Shown: positions 1 through 12,269 of the stretch, piece after piece | Position numbering within the stretch: position 1 is the stretch's first letter | Layout of the letters: the number at the start of each line of letters is the position of its first letter | Assembly (NCBI GenBank): GCA_023079485.1 | Contig: CM041089.1 | Coordinates: 11,175,001-11,239,000 of the forward strand | Direction: 5' to 3' | Source: Archilochus colubris | Lineage: Eukaryota > Chordata > Aves > Apodiformes > Trochilidae | Length of the DNA stretch: 64,000 bases | Made by a program: the position numbers and the translations under genes | Notes under the pieces: model-generated | Databases searched by the model: none | Told to the model about the DNA's origin: nothing | Seen by the model: only the letters and a program-made list of their open reading frames with translations

Positions 1-3000
1 TACATATACTGAGAAGAAAGCATTTTGTTACTGCTTTGACAAGACATGGCAGCATAGTGAGATGTACAGTAACGACCAACTGGTCTCACTTAATTTATCA
101 CTGATCTAAGATATAAGATAAGGAGTTCATTATTTATTCCCTGTTTTCACAGAATGTACCATTTCCCAGGTCCAATTGATTACTTAACACCTGCTCTGTG
201 GCTTATAGATGTACTAATAAGAATAAGAAAAAGAGATCTCCAATATTGATGTATAAGAAGACAACTTGGGTAGGGAAAAGGAACAAACTTCCAGAAGAAA
301 ACTTCTTGTATCTCTCAAGAGACAGGAGAGAACTGAGCCTATATCAAAAGAGAAGCAATCCCATGTGGAGCTCAGTTTATACATAATACTTGAACACAAG
401 TGTGTGGATATACAAATGTATGTATCTACATGCATGTACATGTCTTTGTGTGCCCATACAATTATTATATAAAAGATTCAAGTCCTAAGTATGCAAAGCA
501 AATATATGTTCTATCCTTGTGGCTTTTTTCCCTGTACCCTATTGTCCAGATGTAAGCTGTGAAACACACCCAAGTCACTTAGAAAGAGAAGTGTCAAGAC
601 AGGCATCTCAGGCTGAGCTGTTGCCATTTTAACTCCGTTAAAAATGAACAACAAATTCAAATAACAGAGGCTGTGTTTGACTGGGGTTCTCTCTGGGTTT
701 TCTCTTTCTAGTTTCCATCTCCACAGCCTCATCTCTCTCCCACCCTTCCCTACTTGCCATGAAGTTATGCTGCCCTTTACTATAAAATTCCCAGATTATT
801 ATTTTAGACACTTAACTGATTCTCCATGTTTTTAGTGTGCCCAGGACACATATACACATTTAGGACTTATACAAAGAGACTATTTTATATATCTTCCAGC
901 AAAGATAGAAATAGGCTTGGAGTCAGTATTTATTTCAGTAGTTTCAACAGATAGTTACATTTATTTCCAAATATTTCGTATTTTCCTAATTGCACTTTTG
1001 AATCACTCTGCATGCAGTTGCACTACACACCCTTCTATAAACCCAGAGATAGCATCAGCAAGTAGAATATCTCCATCCAAAAGGAATTCTTATAAAAATG
1101 TATACAGCCTGCACAATGTTCTTCACTGTAAAAAGTTCTAAATAAGAGTGAGACTTTGGAATCTCCCTTCCCCTTCTGCATGCTACTTATTTCCAGGTAA
1201 TCTCAGCTGAAGCTTTTCAGTGCTGTCACTATGGCCAATTTTATTTGGATATTTTTCTCAATACATGTATGTAGCTATTTGCCTTTTCTTTACTTCTCTG
1301 TAAATGCCATATGGACAGCAATCATTGAGTCGCCAGATCATACATTTATTTTTATGATATATTATGCTGTTTGATGTCATGTTGACATCTAATTGATGTT
1401 GGTTTTGCTTTTTTTTTGTCTTTGTTTTGTTTCTTGGTTTCAATAAAAAGAGAATTTAAAAAAGGCTGTAGAGTGATGACTTAAAGCACTGACAGACATG
1501 AACAGAGCATGCAACTCTTTTATGATGTGCTGCTGAGTAATTGGGCATATTTCTAGCTTTAGATAACATATAGGAGACCTCTGAATTTTTACTGTATAGT
1601 GAAGTATTTGAATGAGCTTAGCCCATATCCTCAAAATAACTTCTTTCTGTAGCAAGAAGTACATGCAGAATATGTTTTCAATAAGGGCTTAACCCATGAT
1701 TTAAGAGTCAATAAAGAAAGGTTTTCCATAAAGAAATGAGAAAGCAACAATAGAACTAAAATACAACATACTGAAGATTAAATATGTTCCATCAGCACAA
1801 CAGTGTCTTTGTACAGTAAAGAGCAGAAGGAGATGATTAATAGTAAAATGGTATGTATGTCAAAAGAAAAATAAATGCAGTTTAGACAAAGTACACACTT
1901 ATTAACAGAGAACATCATTTACAGTTATTCAGATGGGAGGAAGGCAAGGATGAAACTAGCAGAGAATCTATTTCACAATGTGAAGTCACATTCATCTTGG
2001 TTCAGGGTTTGCCCCCACCCCCACTACAGCTGCAAAATAAAAATACTGGTGAAACCCTTGATGGAATAAACTTAATGCCTTCAACACGCCCGTTGACTTT
2101 GGCAGAATCTGGGTTTCCCTCAAGGTATTTTAAGGTGCAGCTTTAGCAGGCAGACCTCCTGGATTACCAATGGGAATGGGCCCATTTTTCCCCCCAGGTT
2201 CTTGCTGGACACACACTTGCAAACACCACCAGCTCAAACAGCCTGGACACCAATCGCCCTTTTTTGCAATGAGGCTGAGGCTACAGACCCAACCCCAGCC
2301 CTCCTCCTCCTGAATGGCTAATAACAGGGTCCACAAATGTCTGGGGCTCTCCAAGGTGGCTCTACCAGGCACTGGTTTTTGGGGCACAGAGAGTGAGGAG
2401 GGAAGAGAGGAAGCAGGGAAAGGGGGAAGTGAGCTCTTTGGAAACAAGCACAGAGACCAGGTTAAACTTAGACCAATTAAAGGCAGACGAATGTGCCTGA
2501 CAGACTGATGATCTGCTCAGCACCCACCAGCAAGCCAGCATTTGAAACCCAGTGAAAAGGCTGCAGAGAAATTATTTCTACATGGTATTATAGTGTGAGA
2601 GGATTTTGGGAACACCTTCTCTTATTTTTAAGAAATGTTATAAAAATGACCAGATGTAAATGTAGTATTTCAAACATGCCAAGTTTTGAACTAAAAGGAT
2701 ACAAAATGTATTATCAGATTATAACACTCTCTGCAGAACCACAGGTCTCCCTGGAGGTGCCCCAGCAATGTGCCAGTCCAGCCTCTCCAGGAAAACTAAT
2801 AATTGACCTTCCAAAAATAAATACAGACTTACCACCAAATACATATATAGAAAAATGGGAAAATAAAAGACAGAAAGAAAATTAACATTTCATCATCTTG
2901 TATACATAAAACCCATGATAGGATAGTATCATAAATGCTGCCCACAATGCTCTAATATTTTTAAATAAACAAAAAATAAATATGAATTTATAATAAAGGC

Positions 3001-6000
3001 AGCAAAGGTAAATTTTAAATGAAGAGAGTTTGGAAAAGCTGTAAGTTAAGAGTAAACGAAGTTTAAAACACGGATGTTCAATTTTAACTCTAGAAATTGC
3101 TGTCACTGCTACTTTGCATATATAATTACACACAAAATGGGAAAGAGGAACAGAAAGAAAACAAGGGTTATAATTCCATCAGCAATTATCTGGAGAAGAT
3201 GAACATTTTTTTAACTTCACTCTCCTGATATACGGTATCAGTAGAAACCAGACAGGGAATTAAAGCCTGTAATTCACAATATGCATGTTTTTACTGCAAG
3301 TGAGATATAAATCAAAGACAAAGTGGTAGATCTGAAATATATATTTCAAAATACTCATCCTCAAAGCTCCTTCTTAACTACCTCTGTAAAAATCCCAAGA
3401 TGTCCTAAAAATATTTTGATTATGGTATAATCTACTATGTGTGACCTTTGCAGAAATGATTCTTTGCAACTCTAGCAGGTTTCTTTCTCTACCACTTTTG
3501 TTAGATTAATGACTCCTTCCATTTGCTAGGAAGTTCTCAGAATCTCAGCATTATGGGACTATTATTGCCAGAACTCATTGAAAACTTGTTATGTTCACAC
3601 ATTTAAATTTGAAAGCCAGAAATTATGAACATATACCTCATTCAAGATAGCATGCACAAGCACAGAAGTACACAAATTATTTCAATAATGTACATTATAG
3701 CTATGAAAAAAATGACATCAGAAACCTTTATAAACATCCGAGAAGAGCCTCGATGCTTAAATCATCAGTTCACACAATTCCTCTTTTTCTAAACTCCCTT
3801 TGATTTCTTTGCCTATTAACTCCAATTATTTTACAAGTTGGTGTTAGATTCTCTTGAAATCTCACAGAAATTTACCCATCCTGTTTACACTATATTATCC
3901 TAACATAACAGACTATATGGCAGCTCAGTGGGATGCATTACAGAGCTATGCCTTGCTCAAAAGGGTTGCCATCTTGACACTCCTACAGATTTTCTCTCCA
4001 GTCATCAATTGTCTTCAGGATCTTACACTTTCTGAAAACAGGTATTTCTACACCTTCTAGTATTCAAGTCTTTGTGCACTCTAGAACATGGATGCAAACA
4101 TTTAAACAGAAATGCTTCACAGTAATCCTACAAGACAGCATGAAAAAAATCACCAGAAAGATGGCAAATAAAGAAAACCTAAAATTTAACTATTAGTTCT
4201 CTCAAGGAAATGTGTAAGAATGAAAGTGGTAAAAGGTGGGAAAAGCCTTCAAACTCTAGTAGGGACAGTATCAATGAATGCAAACTATGTAACTCCCCTT
4301 TCCCCCCCAATCTCAGAGAAGGATATACATTATTATTATCACTCCAGCAGCATAATACATTTGTTTCGTTCAGAATCCATTCTCTGTAATTCTAAGAACT
4401 TGGAAGTACAAACACACAACTAAATTACAAACAATACTCTCACTAAAAATATCCAGGTTTTTATAAAAGTTTTGAGGTGATCTGCTTTTAAGACTGTCAC
4501 ACTTTAAAGTAAATGTAGATTGACTTAAAGTAAACATTGCAGGAGGGAGCTCATGCTCTAAGCTTCACCAAGCAATCAGCAAGGCATCTGACACGCTACA
4601 GAAAACCTGAGAAATCCAGCAAATAAATCATGTAACACCCATTCAGTACCCTGCAAAGCACACAGTGGGGAGCTGACACATTATTAACTGACTGTAATTT
4701 TCACAAACTGTAACATACTAAGAGCTTTATGACATACATGTGGTGAAATATATGTTTGTGTATTATAAATGCACATGTTTTTAAAGCACGTTAATCAAGA
4801 TACTTCAATTAAATCATTGGGTCACATCTGTTTTCAAGTTAGTAGCATCAAGAATGTTATTACAGCAAGGAGATTTTTAGAAATATCTCTATCTCATGAC
4901 TCCACTTTAACAAAATCACGAGCCTTTGACGATACTGTTGCACACTACATGACAAAGGAACCTACAGAAAATAACTGTGACAGATTATTGTCCCGAAGTG
5001 GTGCTTTCCCTAGATATGAGCAAATTATCAAATTATATTTTATACAAACTTGCAGCAAAACAGCTCTTCCAATGGAACCATGTCCATGAGGGACTTCCAA
5101 GGAAGCCTCAATGCCACCCAGAAGGAAAGAACTGATGATTATATGGCACAGACCTCAGCTTTCAACCAAAGCATCATTCCTTTTTCTTTGCTGAAGATTT
5201 ACACAACTTTAAAGATGCAAATGTCACCTGCCCATTTCAGAAACAGCAAAAAGCAATTCTGCAAATGAGAGAACATTGGCTTTTGAAGCCATACATTGTT
5301 GTGCCACACACAAGAAGAACTTGAGGTCCCAAAGGTTCATAGTAGAAAATGGCACTTTGCCAACTCTCATTAATGCCTGACAACCTGTAGATAATGTTCT
5401 AGTACTGTACGTCATCTGATACTTTCACATTTACAACCCTTTACAGTAGTCAGCAGTTTCTTTTTAAATAAAAGTAGACAAGATTTTTAAAAATAAACCT
5501 AAAGGAGAAAATACAGGCTAGATGTGAAAGCTGAGAGCATTTTCCTCTCTACTGCTCATTATTCTTTAATGTATCATTCTCTTTCTGCATTTAGGCTAAA
5601 AAAATAAATCCAATGTAAACACAAAAGGCAAATATCTTTTGAAGGCCAGGCAAATATTTGAAAAGCAAAAAAGAGATTCTGCTTTTATCTCCAGATCACC
5701 CTACAATTTAATGGTTAGTGGAGAGGGGTTTCTTTTTTCCTTTCTTGTTTTTCTTTTTCTTTTTATTTCAGGGAACACAGCAGGGGCAGGTCCACACTTC
5801 ATAGCTCATAGAATGATTATCAGCCTATAAACTACAACAATGGGATAACAAAGGTCATGTAACTATAACATGTTTGTTATCAGAGCAGAGAGAAAAACTG
5901 GCACTATCAAAAGGCTATAAGGCAACAAACCAATGTATTCAAAATCTAGATCCAATATTGGTTTTAAACTATGAAAATTATGTGTCTGACCTTGTAATCT

Positions 6001-7930
6001 GATGTATGTAATTTATAAGCAAAGTGCAGATGCTTTTATGGAGCTTAATAGTTTTTATGAGCTTTCTTAAAAATAAACACCACACTGTGGACTAGTGAGG
6101 AAGACTTGGGCCTCAGCTATGTCAGTAGGATTAAATAGTATCACATTATAAGAGAGAATAATATCTGCAAGCTAAAAAGGTAAAGATAGGAAACCACTAC
6201 CAGGCAGCCCACAGTCACCTAGCAGAAATAAATGACAACCTATACCAGTATATGGAATGGATTTCAAAAGTTTGCTAGGTGGGAATAAAGCTCTTAAAGC
6301 AAACTGGAATACAAACACCATTTTTTGTCACCTTACTACAAGTCCACAATTCTCAGGTCTCTGATGAGCAAAATGTACAACTGTTCAGTGGACCAATAAA
6401 AAGGGTTGATGTTTTCAGGCCAATAGCAAATTATTACCAATTGCACATGAAGACTAGAAATTCCTCCAGAGAGATATTACAGAAATAAAATAAAGATATC
6501 GAAGACAATTTTAATAAAAATATTGATACATTAAGCAACAACCACAGGGAAAAAACAAAAACAAAAAAACATGCAAGCAATAGTCTTTAGTTTATTGCTT
6601 GCTTGGAACAGCTCTGTCTTAGGGCTTTGAAATAAAACATGGTATAACTCAGCCTCTGCATAGGTATTTATATGCATATGTACCATAAGATAAAACTTTC
6701 AGTTTAATCAGTTTGCCACTGAGAGTGGAATTTGTTACACCAAAAGGCCAGCATTTGGTAATTTACCCCAAAACTGGTTTCAATAATAAGATGCACAGTG
6801 TAATCAATGATGAACTTGATTCTTGCTCAGTCATCCATGATCTTAAATCTTCTTGTCATATAGATAAAATTTTCTGAGAAATTTACATGTCCAAATTCTT
6901 CATTCTATGTTTCTATATTGCACCTTATACTCATTAACAGCTGAAATCTGACATAATATGCTGTAACATTTTTAACCTATGGTTTTCAAGTGCAAATGTT
7001 CTTCTAAACACTAATATAAAATCATTGTTTAACAAATTACTGCATTTCTCCAAGTTTTTAACAATATTTCTCTCGGTGATTATGGACTGATAGAGTTTAA
7101 TTGCCACCTGCTATAAGACTTAAAAAATTTTGTGATAAACATTCCTAACTAAAGATATTTGATTGGCAAAATAAGATTAATACTAGAAAACAGAACTAAT
7201 GTTTGTTTACTTTATAAATAAAAGCTGTATAACATTAAAAATCTATTTTCTAGCATTAAAAAATCTAATTAAGCATCTGAAAGCTATTTTCGTTAGGTTA
7301 ATTTTCAGATTTCACAGTATTATCATCAAGTTAAAAGAGAATGGTATTCTACACCAGAAACACTGAGAAAAGTGTTTCATTCCAGTCTTCCACATATATC
7401 AGGGGACCCTTCAAGGTGAGATTTATCACGACTCTATGAGTACTGTAGTAGTGAAGTGCAGGTATTGCCAGAAACTTTATTTTCTTATGCCTTTTCCCTT
7501 GGAGCCCTTACAAGAAAAATCAAGTTGGTAAAGAATATTAATATGATGTCTATAAGCTCTAAAAGCAATTTTACAAATATCTTAGGTAATAAGTAAATGT
7601 GTATGATGTTCAATTCTCTATCTGCTTCATAGCAGAAATACTGAAAGTGCAGGGTAGAACATCAGGATCAATACAGATCCATTCCTATTCTAGAACTGAC
7701 TCGTGCATCTAACAAATGAAACTGCTGGCAATAGCCTGGAAGACTCATAAATATTCTGATCTATTGATTATATCAACTAATTTTCAATATTTCAGCTGTT
7801 AGTGTATTACTTCTCTAAATTCTAGACCACCATCTCTGAAAGCAGAATGATATGGAAGACAGAGAATATATTAATGAAGTGTAAAGTTTTGTGCCTAATT
7901 CTAATACAAAAACTTATAAGGTATTACCAT
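1..7930. other. AT-rich noncoding DNA, no gene seen
   Basis: No open frame here exceeds about 106 codons, and none shows a recognisable domain, a paired acceptor and donor with coding character, or a tail-bearing retrocopy. A somewhat more GC-rich patch lies at about 2,130-2,450, but its open frames on both strands are low-complexity and resemble no family I know. Short A/T runs and scattered AATAAA hexamers occur at the density expected in AT-rich DNA. Intergenic or intronic are both possible. Confidence 0.6.
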
Positions 7931-8170
7931 GCACATGCAGATAAACAACCATTAGACAGATGCATACATATGTTCACATAGATATATATATGCAAATACA
8001 GTTACATAATTGAGCACACAGAAACACATATAAATAACAGACACAATGGGTTTGTATGCATGTAATTATGTATTTGTGCTATGCTTCCATACACACATAC
8101 ATAAATATGTAGATAAATCTGTAACTTCCATGTGAGTGTGTATTGTTCAGACAGAAACATATATGCACTA
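7931..8170. repeat. degenerate CA/TA-rich simple-sequence tract
   Basis: Repeated short words such as ACATA, CACACA, ATATAT and GCATAC are interspersed through about 240 bases without a clean unit, as in an old decayed dinucleotide or tetranucleotide (CAYA-like) microsatellite. The edges are approximate. Confidence 0.4.
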
Positions 8171-10890
8171 TATGAAAGGAATCCACTTAGCTAATTGCTA
8201 CTAATGAGGATTACAGTAAGTGACAGAGTGTATCATATTACAAGATCACAGTGTTATCTCACAGATTTTCTAAAGCATGGATCACTTCCTAGCCTGGGTC
8301 TAAAAATCACAGTATAGGTTTAGAAAATAATATATCTTTAAATAACAATTTTTTTTTCTCAGTTGCTTACCGTGTGGTTTTAAGTCTCTCTAGACTTGGT
8401 ATCAGTCAAGCCTTTTTTGTATGGTTTTAGTAATTTATGACATATCCAGAAATAGAGGCACATTTTTTAAACTAAAAGAGTTGCTGCTGCACTGCTGGAG
8501 CTGCAGAATGAAAATCACTACCACTGATGAATTAAAATTCAACTAAAAATTAGTTCTGTTTCACTAGTTCAGGTGAAGTAAAGTAAATCATTCTTTCTAC
8601 ATATTTTTCTATGATATTTAAAGTGTGTAATCATTTTTTTTTACTAAGACTTATCATTTGCCATCTAAGGTGTGTCAATTATAGCCTTAAAGGCTAATGG
8701 TGTGATATTGCCAATAGCAATCGGAAAAAAAAGCTCAACAATTTCTTTGCTGGCATCATACCTCCTTTCTAATTTATTCCCTGAAAACCTCAGTTATAGG
8801 AAAATGGAAAAATTACATTTGCCATACAATGGAGGAATTATTATTGATACTAGCAGATGAAGCAGCCACTTCTTATTCTTTCCTTGCTGCCAACAGCTAA
8901 AAGCAGATAGAAGAGAGAGTGCACCAATTCTGGATTACAAGTAACAGCTGTTGGGTACAGAAGAAAATAACACTAATGAAGTCCATGCACTAATTTCAAG
9001 TATAGCTCAAACCATAATCTGATTCTCCTCAAAACAAAAAACCTGCTATTACTGATTATTGTTTTACTTTACTTCGGCATCAATTCCAAAACTTCACTTT
9101 GTCTTTGAAATATGAAGTCTGGGCAAGTATGGAATGAATGCCTAGATTTAAATCCTGACAAGCAAGGGAAGCTGACTACTCTCTTTCTTATAACATATCA
9201 GCTCCCTTCCTCATAGAACTTAAAACAAAACAATGTTTCCCTCCTGCTGGGTTTTATTTGGCCTTTGCATTAAACAACACTCTAGATAAGTAATCAAGTT
9301 AACCAGACAGTTGTCACAGGGTCACTAACAGCTACTTTATTTTCACTCAAAACTCTTTTCTGTAACATGATGACAATATTAAATAGACTACAGCTGATAG
9401 GGTAAGTAGAAAGAATAATCAACAGCATACTAAAAATATTTCTTTAAAAGAAAAAGTCTATTGAAAAATCACAGTCAAGAAAGATTCAGCATAAACACCA
9501 CTAAACCACATATATTACCTCAATAAATGCTAAAAGCATAACCCAGTGAAGCGAGAACAATAACATATCTGATTTAGCTCACATTTTTCATGCAAAGATT
9601 TGGCTGTATGCTTACACATACAGCTTTTTTAGAATTGAACTTAATAGAGACCTAGAACAAATGTTTTTAAACTGGAATTAAACCAGTACAGTCATGATAA
9701 AAAGTCTGTTTTGAAAAAAAAATAATCACACGCAGTCAGGATTTGCTTACTGCAATTCCCACTATGGTTTAAATTGATGATTCTCCCACAGTAAAATGTC
9801 AGGAAATTTGCACATGCACATAAACTACTAGTCAGGAGACAAAGTGTTATATATTGTTTACATTAACCATTCCTGACCAGAGGTGGAGAGGCCAAAAGGA
9901 TGGCACTGAGAAGCAGTGGCATCTGTGCATTATAGCTGCTGCTGAAGTGCCCAATTTTGGCTTTCTCCCAGCGTAACAGAGTTTGGTTGGTTTGACCTAT
10001 TTAAGCAGAAGCACCCTGACAAATCTCTGCTCTGTTCTGAACACCACTGCTTGCCTCCTACACCAAACACCTGCACATCACAATCTCATCAGTCTGGTTA
10101 GTAAAACAGACACATCTATGGGACAACAGTCAATCTACTGTCCTTTGGCTCTCACAGACTTGGGTGAATACAGTGTTAGAGCAAATCTGCTGTGGGTTTC
10201 ATTTCTTTGTTTGTTTCTGGTGGTTATTTTTTCCTACAATTAAAACGTTTGGTCTGAAGGCTCCAGAATAACTGATAACTGCACAAGTACTGATTTATAC
10301 TATCTTTGGAAGAAATATCAATAGATACTCCTCCAGCAGCTGTAAGAATAAAACCAAAGCCTGCGTAGTAAAAACAGTCAGAGGATTATATTTTACACTT
10401 CTGTGGATGTTATGTGCTGTCATCCACTACTGAACAGAGCTGTATTCCAATAGTGAAAAATTACACATTTGATTACTCTGGGATTTAGTAGCTGAAAATA
10501 ATGCTCCTTCAACAAATAGTTTCATGAATCCATTTTTTTCAAAAAAAGTGATTGGAATATGTTGGGTGTAATAAGGAGCACATGTAACTCCTACTTCTGA
10601 TGAGAAAAAAAAGAAAGAAGAAAATGTTTTCTTCTAGCAGCACATAATTCATTAAACTCCTCAAGCTCTTCTCTCATAGTGGCTGTTTAAAATGTAATTA
10701 TTTTCCATAAGACACAAAAATGCTGTCGCAAAAGCAAAATGAAGTCTTACGAGGTTACTCTCTGCTCTATCAGAGATGGTTCAAGAGTTAATAAACATCA
10801 ACTTGCCTTATTGGAAGTTTTCAAAAACATGGAACACTTAAGAGCTTGTGCTGAAACCAAAACCCAAAAGACACCAGGCTTTCACTCAGG
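8171..10890. other. AT-rich noncoding DNA, no gene seen
   Basis: Nothing recognisable was found. The only open frame of note, 86 codons at 9,983-10,243 on the + strand, ends in a hydrophobic stretch, but has no family likeness and no flanking gene structure. I regard it as chance. Confidence 0.55.
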
Positions 10891-10902
10891 TGTTTAGGCT
10901 AG

Positions 10903-10928
10903 ACATCTTACACTCGGGTGCAAGATGT
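10903..10928. repeat. short hairpin (inverted repeat) with a third arm copy
   Basis: The left arm ACATCTTACAC (10,903-10,913) pairs with the right arm GTGCAAGATGT (10,918-10,928) around the 4-base loop TCGG. There is a single A/C mismatch in 11 positions. A third copy of the left-arm word, ACATCTTAC, follows directly at 10,932-10,940. Whether the hairpin forms in RNA or DNA is unknown, and it is too short for a microRNA precursor. Confidence 0.6.
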
Positions 10929-10940
10929 TTAACATCTTAC

Positions 10941-12120
10941 AATTTATTTATTCCTGAAAAAGAGTTCTAATATTTCTATATTGTCTTTTCATATCTTGAC
11001 ACCTACATGCAACATCCTGCATTTGCCCTGCATTTATCCTTTTTTCATGACACAACCTTGTAATTTTACATCCAGCCACTCTAAGCTGCTGATGCTCCAT
11101 AAGGAATCTAAAAGCTGAAGTTGTTCATGAGCTCTTTTTGGTAATATAACAGCCTGAAGCATGGCTAAGCACCAGCTGCACCACACTTATCTCCTAGTCT
11201 ATGAAAGAGTTTCCCCCTCATTGTGTGGATAACTGACCTTAGCTATAGCTAATAAGACATGAGCTTCCTTGAACTATGCAGCTTGACACTGAATCTTACA
11301 AAATACTTCAGTGTTATACATACAGACTCACTGAGCTCCTAATGAGCTGAAACACATTATCTCTCCAGTATTGTCATCACAGACAAAGTGTGGTCCAAGG
11401 AACAATAATAACCTGGCCCAACCTTTGCTTTGACCATCTGCTTCTGTAGACAAGCTTCTTGCTGGCTACCACCAGGTTTTTATAAAGTAGAAAATCAAGT
11501 AATATATAGGTATTTACCTGCCACCCTATTCATTACCTCATCTTACTGTCCCAACCATGTAATGACAAGAATGGCTTGTTTGCCATTCCCCTAAGCTGCA
11601 GCTGTGTTTCCAGATGTAGCTCTAGCTAGCCAGTGACCTCTGGAAATTCATTACTTCTCAACTTTGAGCCTTTAAACAGGCTACGAACTACAGAATCTGC
11701 ACTGAAGAAAATGCAACAATTTTACTTAACATGAAAACACTCCTTAGTCAAATGAGTTCCACTAAATCAGATAATGTTCTTATCAATCTATTCCAGACAC
11801 GTCCAACTATGTATTTTTATTTTTTTTTTAACTACACAACTGAGAAGCTCTCACCAGCACAAAAGCAGGATGTAGAGCCAAACTGAACTGACTTGTAGGG
11901 TAACTTTATTCACAGGTTACATTATGATATTGCTGAATTTAAATCACTGGAATGGGCACAAGGGCATCTGTGCTAGAGGCTCAAATGTCAACTACATATA
12001 CATGCAAAAAGCAATAGATGCTGAAATGCTACTTCAAAATCCAACTACTCTGTCTAAGCTGTAGTTAGTACACACATGAGTAATGCAGTCACCTTAATCA
12101 TTCCAAATAACCATATAGTG
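10941..12120. other. AT-rich noncoding DNA, no gene seen
   Basis: There are short homopolymers (an interrupted T run at about 11,817-11,829) and no open frame of note. Nothing else is recognisable. Confidence 0.5.
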
Positions 12121-12158
12121 AGTTTTCTTTTTGTTTGTTTTTTTTCTTTCCCCAACAG

Positions 12159-12269
12159 CATTACACTGGTTGTTCCTGATGATGTTCCAAGCAGAGCATT
12201 CCAAAGAGTCACTCGTGCAGGAAAACAGTTGGATCTAAACTCAGTTGCCAGCTCTTTTCTAATTTTAAG
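12159..12269 (+). CDS. candidate internal exon of an unrecognised gene (37 codons), or an antisense LINE remnant
   Basis: A long pyrimidine tract (about 12,122-12,154) ends in CAACAG at 12,153-12,158, a strong 3' splice acceptor. The segment ends in AAG followed by GTTAGC at 12,270, an acceptable donor. Between them are 111 bases, a multiple of three, open throughout in the frame reading ITLVVPDDVPSRAF... to ...SVASSFLIL. The exon begins on the third base of a codon and ends two bases into one (a symmetric phase), so it could be included or skipped without breaking a frame. I do not recognise the peptide. The opposite strand reads FPARVTLWNALL, reminiscent of the RV.LWN.LP motif near the end of CR1/L2-type reverse transcriptases, so an antisense LINE relic is the main alternative. 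No second exon was identified. Confidence 0.3.
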
